From Brevinematia bacterium (GTDB lineage Bacteria; Spirochaetota; Brevinematia; DTOW01): a stretch of 60,537 nucleotides of DNA. Within the stretch, counting starts at the first letter, position 1. Every line of letters begins with the position of its first letter. A program made the position numbers and the translations under genes. The notes below the pieces were generated by a model. It ran no database searches. It was given only the letters and a program-made list of their open reading frames with translations, and was not told the DNA's origin. Location of the stretch: assembly GCA_039630355.1 (NCBI GenBank), contig JBCNVF010000010.1, positions 1 to 60,537 on the forward strand. Reading direction: 5' to 3'. Positions 1 to 9,053 of the stretch are shown one piece after another.

Positions 1-140
1 GTATAACAAGATTTGAAAAGATACAGGATAAGCTAGATTCTCTAGAAATAAGGAAAAATTCGGAAAGGTTCTCTACCAGCAAATTTAAGGAAAGATTTAA
101 GGAGTTTGTTGAGAGAAAAATTAGGGAGTTTTATGGATAG
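1..140 (+). CDS. 3' end of an unidentified gene (partial)
   Basis: An open frame runs in from the window edge (codons in phase from base 3) and stops at TAG 138-140. The visible 45 residues are charged and helix-prone, rich in Lys, Glu, Arg and Phe, ending in the residues REFYG. This looks like the C-terminal tail of a soluble or coiled-coil protein. Too little is visible to name it. It is followed 67 nt later by the glycosyltransferase gene. Confidence 0.55.
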   Translation, partial: ITRFEKIQDKLDSLEIRKNSERFSTSKFKERFKEFVERKIREFYG

Positions 141-149
141 AGTTGCAAT

Positions 150-178
150 TTGACTTTGGTGTAAACGATGCCTTAGAT
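150..178 (+). promoter_or_regulatory. possible promoter before the glycosyltransferase gene
   Basis: A TTGACT -35 box (150-155), a 17-nt spacer and a weak TTAGAT -10 box (173-178) precede the ATG at 208. The -35 is good, the -10 poor. Confidence 0.3.
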
Positions 179-207
179 TTCTTAATTAAGAGTAAAGGCA
201 TTTAGTT

Positions 208-1263
208 ATGAGTAAGATATTTTCTGTGATAATACCTACTCTAAATTCTCAATCAACTTTGGAGATATGCTTATCTTCTGTGATTAGTCAGACTATTGGT
301 AGAGAAAACATAGAAATACTAGTGGTTGATGGTGGATCTACTGACAAAACTGTCGAAATAGCTAAAGAGTATGGAGCGATTGTGTTAGACAATGAACTCT
401 TCCAGCAAGAATACGCAAAGCATATAGGTATTCAGAAATCAACAGGTAAGTACTTGGTTTTTTTGGACTCTGATGAAGTTATATGCAGTGCTAGGACCTT
501 TGAGGAGAGGTTAAATTTCTTTGAGAAGTATAAAAATTTGAAAATGATCTTGTCGGGAGGATATATCACGCCAGATAATTTCAATCCTATTAATTGTTAC
601 ATAAACCTCCTCGGTGATCCTTTCTCTTCGTATGTTTATCAACTGAAGAATTACAAATCTTTTGTGGAACTTGTTGAAAACCGATATAGTGGTTTGGTAG
701 ATGGTGATCTGATAATTCTTGACAAAACTAAGCTTTCGAAAGACAATTCGCTATTGATAGATCTGAATGCTTCTAACTGTGTTGAGAAGGATTCATTGGT
801 TGAACTGCTGAAGGGACAGTTGCAAGATTACACGTTTGTGCCTAAGGTGTTCTATCTTTATTCTAAGTCAGCTTACAGTATAGGAGTCGTAAGGAGTCAG
901 TATGTGATACACTATTCATCGGCAACTCTTGGTAGATATCTGTCAAAACTGAGATGGAAGGTTATGGTTAATGTTCACTACAAAGAAATACCAGGAACTG
1001 GTTTCTCAAATAGAGAAGAGTTTTTATCGGGCTTAAGAAAGCTAAGGAAGATATTATTTTTGCCATATTCGTTTTCAGTTTTAGCTCCGTTAATTGATGG
1101 TATATTACTCTCTATGAAACATAGAAAGTTTGTATTTCTTTTGCATCCATTTTTAACCTTATATACCGCAATAATGATAGTTTATCATATGATTTTGAAG
1201 TTACTTGGTATAAGACCGAAGATGATACCTTATGGAAAGTCTGCATCTAAGTTTATGAAATAA
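208..1263 (+). CDS. family 2 glycosyltransferase
   Basis: Likely transfers a sugar from a nucleotide-sugar donor during cell-envelope polysaccharide or glycolipid synthesis; acceptor unknown. The N-terminal 100 residues are a typical GT-A fold: FSVIIPTLN at residues 5-13, VVDGGSTDKT at 39-48 and a DSD metal-binding triplet at 87-89 after KYLVFL. The middle is divergent. The last 80 residues contain hydrophobic stretches (around FLLHPFLTLYTAIMI) that suggest membrane attachment. Length 351 aa is normal for membrane-associated GT2 enzymes. The ribosome site is weak (AAAGG 11 nt before ATG). The gene stands alone, with no other polysaccharide genes nearby. Confidence 0.85.
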   Translation: MSKIFSVIIPTLNSQSTLEICLSSVISQTIGRENIEILVVDGGSTDKTVEIAKEYGAIVLDNELFQQEYAKHIGIQKSTGKYLVFLDSDEVICSARTFEERLNFFEKYKNLKMILSGGYITPDNFNPINCYINLLGDPFSSYVYQLKNYKSFVELVENRYSGLVDGDLIILDKTKLSKDNSLLIDLNASNCVEKDSLVELLKGQLQDYTFVPKVFYLYSKSAYSIGVVRSQYVIHYSSATLGRYLSKLRWKVMVNVHYKEIPGTGFSNREEFLSGLRKLRKILFLPYSFSVLAPLIDGILLSMKHRKFVFLLHPFLTLYTAIMIVYHMILKLLGIRPKMIPYGKSASKFMK

Positions 1264-1280
1264 AGTACTTGAACTTTATT
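1259..1280. other. perfect hairpin at the end of the glycosyltransferase gene
   Basis: AATAAAGT (1259-1266) pairs perfectly with ACTTTATT (1273-1280) around a 6-nt loop and covers the stop codon. It is followed by A residues on this strand rather than T residues, so it is not a canonical intrinsic terminator. It may protect the mRNA 3' end. Confidence 0.4.
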
Positions 1281-1424
1281 AAAAAAGGTTACTCTCAGTT
1301 GTAATTGGATTTTGTTGTAATTTGTGGGTATAATTTTACATTAGAAGCAGTAGTTTGAGATAATAATACTTGATTATTAGTGGGACTTGACCTCAGGTAG
1401 ATTGGTTTTTTAGGGAGGTTTAGT

Positions 1425-2135
1425 ATGAGAAGGTATGTTTTGATGGTTGTGCTCATTTTGCTTTTGCCGGCTTTTGCAATGCCGGAGATTTTTAAGGATA
1501 TAAGAACCAAAGAAGATGCAAAAAGCTTATATGAGCATTACAAGGAGGCTTTTGCAAAGGATAAAAACTACGAGAATGCGTGGAAACTTTGTGCTTTTGC
1601 TAGGTTTTATGGGTTTTATTTTGTAAAAGATAAAAGATCCAGAGAGGCAATATTTGAAGAAGCTAAAAATGCTGGTGAATATGCGGTAAAGGTTAATCCT
1701 GATGGAGTTGAGGGGAACTATTTTCTTGGTGTAGCTTATGGATCATGGGCTGAAGAAAGGGGTGTGATGAATAGCTTAGCTCTTGCGGGTCCTATAGTTG
1801 ACCTTATGACAAAGGTTATAAAGAAGAACCCTTCTTTTAGAGATGGTGCAGGTTACATAGTTAGAGGCAGAGTATATGCGAAAGCACCTGGTTGGCCTAT
1901 AAGTATAGGAGATGCGGATAAGGCAGTGAAGGATTTTGAGATGGCTATAAAATACCCAAATAGGACAGCATACAGGTATTACTCTGAGTTTCTAATAAGC
2001 AAGGGTGAATATAGGAAAGCAAGAGAGCTTATTGAAAAAGGGCTTTCGCTTCCTCCTTCCAATGAGTCCGTTGTTGATGAGTATGAAGTGAAACTCTTGA
2101 AAGAGCTGTTAGAGAAAGTTAAAGCTGAAAAGTAG
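1425..2135 (+). CDS. exported TPR protein, TatT-like (TRAP transporter-associated)
   Basis: A secreted or periplasmic helical repeat protein of 236 aa. An N-terminal signal segment (MRRYVLMVVLILLLPAFA) is followed by helical TPR-like repeats. Recognisable pieces are KNYENAWKLCAFARFYGFY, AGEYAVKVNPDGVEGNYFLGVAYGS near residues 85-110, and a late repeat FLISKGEYRKARELIEKGL. The NYFLGVAYG style and overall layout resemble TatT, the periplasmic TPR protein of Treponema that partners TRAP-type transporters. No TRAP transporter gene is visible beside it. The ribosome site is strong (AGGGAGG before ATG). A hairpin terminator follows. Confidence 0.65.
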   Translation: MRRYVLMVVLILLLPAFAMPEIFKDIRTKEDAKSLYEHYKEAFAKDKNYENAWKLCAFARFYGFYFVKDKRSREAIFEEAKNAGEYAVKVNPDGVEGNYFLGVAYGSWAEERGVMNSLALAGPIVDLMTKVIKKNPSFRDGAGYIVRGRVYAKAPGWPISIGDADKAVKDFEMAIKYPNRTAYRYYSEFLISKGEYRKARELIEKGLSLPPSNESVVDEYEVKLLKELLEKVKAEK

Positions 2136-2150
2136 TGCTTCAGCTTGTTT
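2122..2150 (+). terminator. probable intrinsic terminator after the TPR gene
   Basis: AAGCTGAA (2122-2129) pairs perfectly with TTCAGCTT (2139-2146) around a 9-nt loop containing the stop codon. The hairpin is followed by GTTTGTT. It is moderately T-rich, so a plausible but not ideal Rho-independent terminator. Confidence 0.5.
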
Positions 2151-2278
2151 GTTGAATTTCTGCTAGAAGGTTGTTTCCACTGGTTCTCGGGAAGTAAAGG
2201 CTATAATTTTTATAGGAATTGTAATATTTGTGGAAACGAAGTTATGGAATCAATTAAAAAGTTTAGAAGGAGGAATAT

Positions 2279-3034
2279 ATGAAAAGATTGATTTTTGCTC
2301 TGTCTGTGATTGTCTTAGCTGTAGGAGGTGGAGAAGCTTGCTTTGATACATACTTGTTTCTTAACAAATATTCTATGGTTTACCCAAAAGGTAAATTCGT
2401 AAGTGATGTTCTTCTTGAGTATTCTGGAAACAGTGTGGTTTTACCAGAAAACGATACCTTCTTTGCTAATCTTAACTTTTTTTATGGTATTACTGATGGT
2501 TTATCTTTGCAACTGGGGATTGCAAGTAAGGAGATTACGAGAACTGAGGTATTGGAAGTGGAGGGTTTTGGAATAAGGCTTGTCTATAATCTCCTGTCAC
2601 AGGTTTTACCTTTTGCTGACAGGTTTACAGTTGATGTTATTTTGGAGCATCATCAAGCTATATTTGGTAGAGATATGACATTTGAGTTTTCGGTGCCTGG
2701 AATATTTTATGTTGGATCTGTGGTTGGTGTTGTTCATCCTGTTTTCACACTTGCGGATCTTGAGAAAGAGGTGATAGAGTATAGTCTTGGTGGGCATGTT
2801 GGTTTGTTTTATCTCATAGGAAATAGTGCTTTAGTTGGTTTAGGTGCCGAGTATCAAAGTGCTCAGAATGGCTCAACATTTGGTTCTAGGCTCATTGAGG
2901 GAGAAGCTGGGGTGAGTGTATTTTTTGGTGCAAAGCTGGGAGATAATTTCTATTTGCAGAATGAGTTTGCTAAAGGTATTGCAAATGCTAGAGACTTTGG
3001 AATAGCTTTCACTCTAAAGGTTATTCCTTGGTAG
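2279..3034 (+). CDS. probable outer-membrane beta-barrel protein
   Basis: A 251-aa exported protein with a signal peptide (MKRLIFALSVIVLAVGGGEA). The mature part is made of alternating hydrophobic/polar beta-strand-like segments rich in Gly, Phe and Tyr, such as LSLQLGIASKEI, GHVGLFYLIGNSALVGLGAEY and GVSVFFGAKLGDNFYLQNEF. It ends in Trp, an aromatic C-terminus as used for outer-membrane barrel recognition. No specific family was recognised. The ribosome site AGAAGGAGG is excellent. The next exported protein begins 26 nt downstream, so the two may be co-transcribed. Confidence 0.6.
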   Translation: MKRLIFALSVIVLAVGGGEACFDTYLFLNKYSMVYPKGKFVSDVLLEYSGNSVVLPENDTFFANLNFFYGITDGLSLQLGIASKEITRTEVLEVEGFGIRLVYNLLSQVLPFADRFTVDVILEHHQAIFGRDMTFEFSVPGIFYVGSVVGVVHPVFTLADLEKEVIEYSLGGHVGLFYLIGNSALVGLGAEYQSAQNGSTFGSRLIEGEAGVSVFFGAKLGDNFYLQNEFAKGIANARDFGIAFTLKVIPW

Positions 3035-3060
3035 TTTTCTATTGCTCTAAGTAGAATTTT

Positions 3061-4671
3061 TTGCAAGTGGTTTCAGGGGGCTTTAGGGTAAAAAGTCCCT
3101 TCTTCCGAAAATTAAGGGTGTTGGTTAGTAGAAGGTTAATAGGTTACATAGTTGTTTTTTTGCTACTTTTTCTCGGTTCTTACTGTGACTTGTTTGCCCA
3201 AATTTCTATTGCTTCAAAGTATGTTGAGGTTGTGATGGATAATTCAAGTGGTAGGTTTTATGTAGCAACTCTTTTAGGTGATCCTGATAATCCGAATGAT
3301 GATAGGAAGAGAATGTTGTTTGAGAAAATGCCTCCTACTACTTATCCGAGTTTGATGGTTGATGAGGAAGGGTTTGCAGTAGGAACTGATGATGGGTATT
3401 TTGAAAATAGGCCAGGTATTTCAAAAAACAAGCTTGTGTGGACATGGAGGCCTAAGAAATTTGACAAAATCAAGATGTTGCAGGTGATAGAGATAGTAAC
3501 AAATCCGTTCACTCTAAGGGACGATATGGTTAGGGTAAGTTATGTAATAGTTAACGAAGATAAGAGGGAACATAAAATTTCCGTAAGACTGTTACTTGAT
3601 ACTATTTTAGGGGAAGGTGATGAAGCTCCATTTTTTGTGCCATTTTTTGGAAAGATTGACAGAGAGACAGTATTTTACGAGGGGAATATGCCGTATATCT
3701 GGTATTCTTTTGATTCTATTAAAAACCCAAAAGTTAGAACTATGGGAATAGTTAGTGGCATAGAGGGTGTTTCTACTCCTGCAATGTTAGTTTTTGCAAA
3801 TTGGCGTAAATTGGATAGGGATAAGTGGTTTTATGTGCCGGAAGTAGGGGCGAGTTTTGGAGGTGGGCTCTTTGGCGGAAGAGATAGTGCAGTTGCAGTG
3901 TATTTCAAAGAGGCAAAGCTTAAACCTCAGGAGTTAACACTTTACTCAACTATGTATGGGATCTATGGAGATACTCTTAGAAAGTTTGATAATTTCTCTG
4001 TGTCTCTTACTACTCCGGAGGTTGTTAAGAGCTTTCCTTTCACAGCATCAGTAACTATTGAGAATACACTTGGGGTTGACATAAGAGATTTACTAGTCAG
4101 AATAGATATTAACACTAACCACTTTTACATCACTAACTTGAATTATGTTTCATTGAGTAATCTAAAGATAGGAGATTCTGTGGCTTTTTCTTGGAGTATA
4201 TTTCCTCAGACGGGTTTAGCTGAGGGAGAATATGAGGTTAAGGCAAAAATTTCAGGAGTTGCAGTGTCTACGAATTTTGAGGGAGAGGTATTTAGAAAGT
4301 TCAGGGTTTCTTTTGAAACGAAGGAACAAAGGGTTGAGCTTAAGGAGTTAGGTGTAAAACAGACGGAAGTTGTTACAAATTTTGGCACAACAAATGTTCT
4401 TACTATCACCAATTACTACACCAACTTCTTTACAAATTTCTTTACTAATGTCACTTACATTACAAACTTATCCGAGTATGTGCCTGTTGATGAAGTTAGT
4501 AGGCTTAGAGGGATTATAGAGAAGTTGAACAGAGAGATTGACTACCTTTTATCCACCTACCATCTAACAAGGACTCCTGAGGAGAGAGCATTAGTGAAGG
4601 AGAAAGTTAACCTTATAAGGGCGCAGATTGAGGTAGAGAAAGAAAAGTTGAGACTCTTGACGAAACCTTAG
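3061..4671 (+). CDS. large exported protein with Thr-Asn-rich linker and C-terminal coiled coil
   Basis: Not recognised. The longest frame begins at a TTG (3061); a GTG at 3118 just before the signal-like segment RRLIGYIVVFLLLFLGSYC is equally possible, so the start is uncertain. The first 400 mature residues look beta-rich (ISIASKYVEVVMDNSSGRF, SVRLLLDTILGEGDEAPFFV) and may form one or two beta-sandwiches. Then comes a Thr/Asn/Phe low-complexity stretch at roughly residues 435-475 (repeats of TNFF, TNV, ITN). The last 55 residues form a charged coiled coil (VSRLRGIIEKLNREIDYLL). The architecture suggests a surface or periplasmic protein. It follows the barrel gene closely. Confidence 0.6.
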   Translation: MQVVSGGFRVKSPFFRKLRVLVSRRLIGYIVVFLLLFLGSYCDLFAQISIASKYVEVVMDNSSGRFYVATLLGDPDNPNDDRKRMLFEKMPPTTYPSLMVDEEGFAVGTDDGYFENRPGISKNKLVWTWRPKKFDKIKMLQVIEIVTNPFTLRDDMVRVSYVIVNEDKREHKISVRLLLDTILGEGDEAPFFVPFFGKIDRETVFYEGNMPYIWYSFDSIKNPKVRTMGIVSGIEGVSTPAMLVFANWRKLDRDKWFYVPEVGASFGGGLFGGRDSAVAVYFKEAKLKPQELTLYSTMYGIYGDTLRKFDNFSVSLTTPEVVKSFPFTASVTIENTLGVDIRDLLVRIDINTNHFYITNLNYVSLSNLKIGDSVAFSWSIFPQTGLAEGEYEVKAKISGVAVSTNFEGEVFRKFRVSFETKEQRVELKELGVKQTEVVTNFGTTNVLTITNYYTNFFTNFFTNVTYITNLSEYVPVDEVSRLRGIIEKLNREIDYLLSTYHLTRTPEERALVKEKVNLIRAQIEVEKEKLRLLTKP

Positions 4672-4873
4672 GATTTTTGTATATTTTCTTGTATATATTA
4701 TATAGAGTTATTTTTCTCACTAACTTATGTTTTCTGCTAGTGGAAAGTCCTTCGCAGGGAGTACTTTGGGTTCTCTGTTTATACATAGGAGTGAAAATCT
4801 GGTAAATTTTTACAATTTGGACTTAGTTGTGGATTTTTGCAAGTTTTTATATTTTTAGTTTCTAGGAGGTTTT

Positions 4874-6811
4874 ATGGGTTACAAGGCTAAAAGGAAAGAG
4901 AATGAATTTGGTGAAGAGTTAGAAGGATTTCATTTTGTTGAAGAATCAGAGTGTGGGGATGCTATTGGTGAGTTAGATAGTATTGATAGTGACTCTGAAG
5001 AGCAGGATGATGTTGATGAGGGTTTGTATGGTGAGGATGAGGGTGAGATTTCTGAGGATGATGTGGAGGAGGTAAGTCACTCTGAAGTTGGGAATCAGGG
5101 TGAGGAAGAGGAAGAGGATGTTGATATAGAGAAAGAGATAATGAGTATTCCTGCTGTTAAGAAAGTTATTTCCATCGCATCAATTAGGGGTAGGATTTCT
5201 TATGATGAGATCAACGATTTACTGCCGGAAGAGTTTGATCCCGAGAAGATAGAATACTTGTTCATGATTCTTCAGAAGATGGGTATTGAAATAATTGAGG
5301 AAGTTAAGCAAGATGAAGATATTGACACTAAGCTTATAAATCTTGATGGATTCCCTGCAAATGATAATCCTCTGAGGATCTATATGAAGAAGATAAGTCA
5401 TAGGCTTTTAACTCACGAGGAGGAGATAGAACTTACTAAGCAGATGGAGGAGGGTAATCAGGAGATATATAGGGTTGCTAACGAATCTGGGGTTATAATA
5501 TTTGAGGTAAAGAGAGCTCTGGATAGGGCGAAGGAGAGTAGGAGTAAGTTGTATGAGGTTTTGTCGCTTCCCAGAATTTACAGCTTCTCACCAAAGGATA
5601 GGAAAGCCCTTTCTGACAGAATAAAGAATCTTAGAGAAGTAGTAACTTGGGGGTTAAAGAAGATAAAGACGATCCATGATCAATATTCTATGGATGTAGT
5701 ACCGGTAGATGAGGTTAATGAAGTTAGGAAAGTGCTACTTGATGAGATACGAGACCTTAACCTGAATATGGAACTTATAAAGAGAAGTGCAGATAGGATA
5801 GTAGACTTGTATAATGAGATGAAATCCAACCTTAAGATTCTTAGTGACATAGAGCTTAAATATGGTAAGTCTGTGGATGAGATAGAACAGATGGAGGATC
5901 TTAAGTATATGGATGACTATTTCCTTTATGAGGCTGAACTTACAGATGATGACCTTATAACCGATATAGCTAGGATAAAGAGAGCTAAGCTTGCTATCAA
6001 TAAAATCAAGAGACAATTGAATATAACCGATCTCTCTCTATTGGAAGATTGGTATAGGAGGGTAGTTGAGGCTAGAAACAAGATAGAGGTTGCTAAACAT
6101 AAGCTGATAGAAGCAAATCTTAGGTTGGTTATCTCTATTGCTAAGAAGTATGTTAATAAGGGGCTTTCTCTTTTTGACTTGATCCAGGAAGGTAATATAG
6201 GTTTGATGAAGGCTGTTGAAAAATTTGAATACAAGAAGGGATTTAAGTTTTCCACTTATGCTACTTGGTGGATAAAGCAGGCCATAACTAGGTCTATTTC
6301 TGAACAATCCAGGACTATTAGGATTCCAATACATCTTATAGAGTATGTAAATGAGATAAAGAAGACAGAGAGGGAGCTGATGGAGGAATTGGGTAGACAA
6401 CCATTGATGCATGAAATAGCTGAGAGGATGGGAATATCTGAAGCTAGGATTGCTCAAATTCTTAACTCTATGAAGGATCCGATTTCACTTGACAGTCCTA
6501 CTACAAGAAATGATGATGCAAGTGTTGGGGATTTCATTGAGGATGTTAAATCTGTTAATCCTTATACTAAGACGATGAATAATCTCCTTTCAGAGGTTAT
6601 AGAACAGGTGCTTTCTACGCTACCTAAGAGGGAACAGAAAGTTCTTAAAATGAGGTTTGGGCTTGAGGATGGATATGTCCATACTCTTGAGGAAGTAGGC
6701 TATATATTCAAGGTAACTCGTGAAAGGATAAGGCAGATTGAGACGAAAGCTCTGAGGAAACTGAAAAGTCCTGAGATAAGGAACATGCTTAAGGAATACT
6801 TTGATATGTAG
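4874..6811 (+). CDS. rpoD: primary RNA polymerase sigma factor (sigma-70, RpoD)
   Basis: The housekeeping sigma factor. Order of parts: an unusual 95-residue acidic N-terminus; region 1.1 ([20 protein letters not shown], near 95-140); region 1.2 ([20 protein letters not shown], near 165-190); a long non-conserved helical insert; regions 2.1-2.4 near 405-480 ([35 protein letters not shown]); region 3; and region 4 with helix-turn-helix [20 protein letters not shown] near 605-630. At 645 aa it is a complete group 1 factor. The intact WWIKQAI and RERIRQIE elements agree with the TTGAAA/TATAAT promoters seen in this window. Ribosome site TAGGAGG. A permease gene follows after 12 nt. Confidence 0.96.
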   Translation: MGYKAKRKENEFGEELEGFHFVEESECGDAIGELDSIDSDSEEQDDVDEGLYGEDEGEISEDDVEEVSHSEVGNQGEEEEEDVDIEKEIMSIPAVKKVISIASIRGRISYDEINDLLPEEFDPEKIEYLFMILQKMGIEIIEEVKQDEDIDTKLINLDGFPANDNPLRIYMKKISHRLLTHEEEIELTKQMEEGNQEIYRVANESGVIIFEVKRALDRAKESRSKLYEVLSLPRIYSFSPKDRKALSDRIKNLREVVTWGLKKIKTIHDQYSMDVVPVDEVNEVRKVLLDEIRDLNLNMELIKRSADRIVDLYNEMKSNLKILSDIELKYGKSVDEIEQMEDLKYMDDYFLYEAELTDDDLITDIARIKRAKLAINKIKRQLNITDLSLLEDWYRRVVEARNKIEVAKHKLIEANLRLVISIAKKYVNKGLSLFDLIQEGNIGLMKAVEKFEYKKGFKFSTYATWWIKQAITRSISEQSRTIRIPIHLIEYVNEIKKTERELMEELGRQPLMHEIAERMGISEARIAQILNSMKDPISLDSPTTRNDDASVGDFIEDVKSVNPYTKTMNNLLSEVIEQVLSTLPKREQKVLKMRFGLEDGYVHTLEEVGYIFKVTRERIRQIETKALRKLKSPEIRNMLKEYFDM

Positions 6812-6823
6812 TAAAGTTAGGAT

Positions 6824-7894
6824 ATGAAGGCGTTAATACAGGGGGTTATTGGCTTTTGGGAGCAAGATAAGGTAAAGACTATAACCTACTTAGTAATATT
6901 ACTCATTATGTTTATTCCAATAGTGCACTATGCTCTTACGGGTGGTGCGACTTCGTATTATCTTGATGTTGCTATAAGAGTGGGGGTTTATCTTCTTCTG
7001 GCGCTTGGGTTAAACTTGGTGATAGGGTATACTGGGTTGTTAGATCTTGGATTCATTGGAGTTTTTGGAGTTGCTTGTTATACCACTGCTATACTCAATA
7101 CAAGCGGAGTTCCTTTCTTGTTATCTGCGACTTTTGCAATTCTTGCGGTTTTGATCTTCAGGCTACTGATAGGACTGCCAGTAATAAGACTTAGAGGAGA
7201 TTACTTAGCAATAGCTACTCTTGGTTTTGGTGAAATAGTTAGGCTAGTTGCTAACAATTGGGATGCATTGACGAACGGTCCTAGAGGCCTACCAAGAGTA
7301 GGGCAAACTATTGAGAGTATTAACTTGGTAGTGTATTCTCTCAAATCTAGTCTGGAAGTATACATATTTACACTGATTATGATAGGATTAGGTATCCTAG
7401 TGTCATACAGAATTGAGAACTCTAAAATTGGTAGAGCTTTGGTTGCTATAAGGGAGGATGAGATAGCCTCTGCTCTTATGGGTGTTAATGTTGCTAAGTT
7501 AAAACTATTTATTTTCGTGATAAGTGGCATCTTTGGAGCAGTTGCTGGGATAATCTATACTCACAAGGTTGGGTATATTACACCAAATTTAATACAGTTT
7601 TGGGATTCTATACTGCTTGTAGCTATAGTGGTTATTGGTGGCATTGGTAGTATTCCTGGGGTTGTGGTTGGCGCTATTCTTTTTTACGGTGTTCCCGAGC
7701 TACTTAGGGATGTTCTAGGCTCGCAACTTACAGAGTATAGAATGTTGGTATTTGGGCTTCTTATGCTGATTATGGTTATCTTCAGACCTCAGGGAATTAT
7801 ACCTTCTGAGAGAAGAAAGATAGAGTTAAAGCCTGAAGATGCAAAAATCAGAGAGGAGGAGGATCAGTCTCTGTTTGATTTAGAGAGAAAGTAA
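6824..7894 (+). CDS. livM: LivM-type branched-chain amino acid ABC transporter permease
   Basis: An integral membrane permease of the LIV (branched-chain amino acid/amide/urea) ABC importers. It has about eight to ten hydrophobic helices. Signature pieces are LALGLNLVIGYTGLLDLGFIG near residue 65, RLRGDYLAIATLGFGEIVR near 125 (the conserved LRGDYLAIxTLGFxE block), GRALVAIREDEIASALMGVN near 205 (the ATPase-coupling loop) and a C-terminal IFRPQGIIP. Length 356 aa is normal. No LivH, LivG, LivF or binding protein is adjacent, so partners must be encoded elsewhere. It begins 12 nt after rpoD and is probably co-transcribed with it, an unusual pairing. It converges on the peptidase gene with only 2 nt between stops. 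Confidence 0.93.
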   Translation: MKALIQGVIGFWEQDKVKTITYLVILLIMFIPIVHYALTGGATSYYLDVAIRVGVYLLLALGLNLVIGYTGLLDLGFIGVFGVACYTTAILNTSGVPFLLSATFAILAVLIFRLLIGLPVIRLRGDYLAIATLGFGEIVRLVANNWDALTNGPRGLPRVGQTIESINLVVYSLKSSLEVYIFTLIMIGLGILVSYRIENSKIGRALVAIREDEIASALMGVNVAKLKLFIFVISGIFGAVAGIIYTHKVGYITPNLIQFWDSILLVAIVVIGGIGSIPGVVVGAILFYGVPELLRDVLGSQLTEYRMLVFGLLMLIMVIFRPQGIIPSERRKIELKPEDAKIREEEDQSLFDLERK

Positions 7895-7896
7895 GC

Positions 7897-8997
7897 TTAA
7901 GATGTAGCTAGGGATATTACAAGTTTAGTAATATCTATAAGGTCCTTTATGAGTATGAACTCTTCGGTAGAATGTGGGTTCCTCATGCCACAAGATATAT
8001 TCAGAGTCTCCAGATTTTTTGCGTTTAGGATATTGGCATCGCTACCGCCCTTTGTTACAGTTAAGACGGGTTTTATGCCAATCTTATAGCAGGTGTCAAC
8101 GAACCTCTTAACAGAAGGAGAGTGTTCGGGAATATCGTAGCCTTCATATAGTTTCTCTGTTTCTATCTTTACTTCGCCACCAAATTTCTTCTTAGCTTCC
8201 AAGGATATTTCCTTTATTCTGTCAAGTTCTTTCTCTATTTTACTTTGCTTAAAACTTCTTACCTCTCCCTCAAATACTGTGTACTCTGGAACAATATTTG
8301 TGGCTTTACCGCCCTTTATCTCACCTATGTTGATCACAGTATCTTCGTCTAGAGAGCCTGAAGGTAATCTGTCAATAATGTACGCGGACATCTTTATGGA
8401 GTTTATTCCTTTTTCAGGTTCTATACCAGCGTGTGAGGATTTGCCAATACATTCCACTTTGAACCTATAGTGTATTACGCCTTTAGTTATTGCTGTTCCT
8501 ACATCGCCGTGTGAGTCTAAGCAGTAGCCATATTTAGCTTTTATTACCGACGTATCAAGATGTCTCGCACCAATTAGTCCTATCTCTTCACCTGAAGTTA
8601 TTATCAGGTATATATCTCCGAACTTAGCATGAGCTTCTTCCTTAATATGGTATAATAATTCCAGCATTGCTGTTATTCCAGCTTTATCGTCTGCTCCCAA
8701 GATTGTTTTACCGTCAGATTTTATTATTCCATTCTCCTCGTCAACTATTGGATTTATGTCTTTACTAGGTTCTACTGTATCCGCATGAGCACAGAAGAAT
8801 ATAGCATCTCTGCTTTTGTCATTACCTTCCACAAATGCTATCATGTTCTTTACCTTTCCATTGATCTGAATCTCGGATACTACTCCTAGCTCTCTGAATT
8901 TCTTTGAGAGATACTCAAAAACGAAATCTTCCATAAGTGAAGGACTATATATCTTTATTAGTTCTATGAAGTTGTTTAGGATTCTTCTTGTGTCCAT
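7897..8997 (-). CDS. M20-family metallopeptidase (PepT-like)
   Basis: A cytosolic zinc di- or tripeptidase of the M20 family, closest in style to PepT-like enzymes. Metal and catalytic motifs are intact: HADTVEP (first His-x-Asp pair, near residue 91), GADDKAGITAML (bridging Asp), TSGEEIGLIGARHLD (catalytic Glu and metal Glu), CLDSHGDVG and a C-terminal NPHSTEEFI. The lid/dimerisation domain with KSSHAGIEPEKGINSI lies between. Length 366 aa is normal. There is no Shine-Dalgarno. A TTGAAA(18)CATAAT promoter ends only 10 nt before the ATG, implying a nearly leaderless mRNA. Confidence 0.9.
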   Translation of the reverse strand: MDTRRILNNFIELIKIYSPSLMEDFVFEYLSKKFRELGVVSEIQINGKVKNMIAFVEGNDKSRDAIFFCAHADTVEPSKDINPIVDEENGIIKSDGKTILGADDKAGITAMLELLYHIKEEAHAKFGDIYLIITSGEEIGLIGARHLDTSVIKAKYGYCLDSHGDVGTAITKGVIHYRFKVECIGKSSHAGIEPEKGINSIKMSAYIIDRLPSGSLDEDTVINIGEIKGGKATNIVPEYTVFEGEVRSFKQSKIEKELDRIKEISLEAKKKFGGEVKIETEKLYEGYDIPEHSPSVKRFVDTCYKIGIKPVLTVTKGGSDANILNAKNLETLNISCGMRNPHSTEEFILIKDLIDITKLVISLATS

Positions 8998-9007
8998 ATT
9001 GAAAAAT

Positions 9008-9037
9008 ATTATGGATTTTCATTCGTTTTGATTTCAA
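9008..9037 (-). promoter_or_regulatory. promoter of the M20 peptidase gene
   Basis: On the minus strand, TTGAAA (9037-9032), an 18-nt spacer and CATAAT (9013-9008) lie 10 nt upstream of the ATG at 8997. The predicted transcript would have a leader of only a few nucleotides. Confidence 0.55.
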
Positions 9038-9053
9038 GCAATTGCTTAGAGGA

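Noticed and set aside
1300-1335. Possible decayed tail of the interspersed repeat (GTTGTAATTGGATTTTGTTG)
   Set aside because: Only about 20 bp resemble the right end and no other block is present; chance similarity in AT-rich DNA is likely. A similar weak match near 4810-4835 was also dropped.
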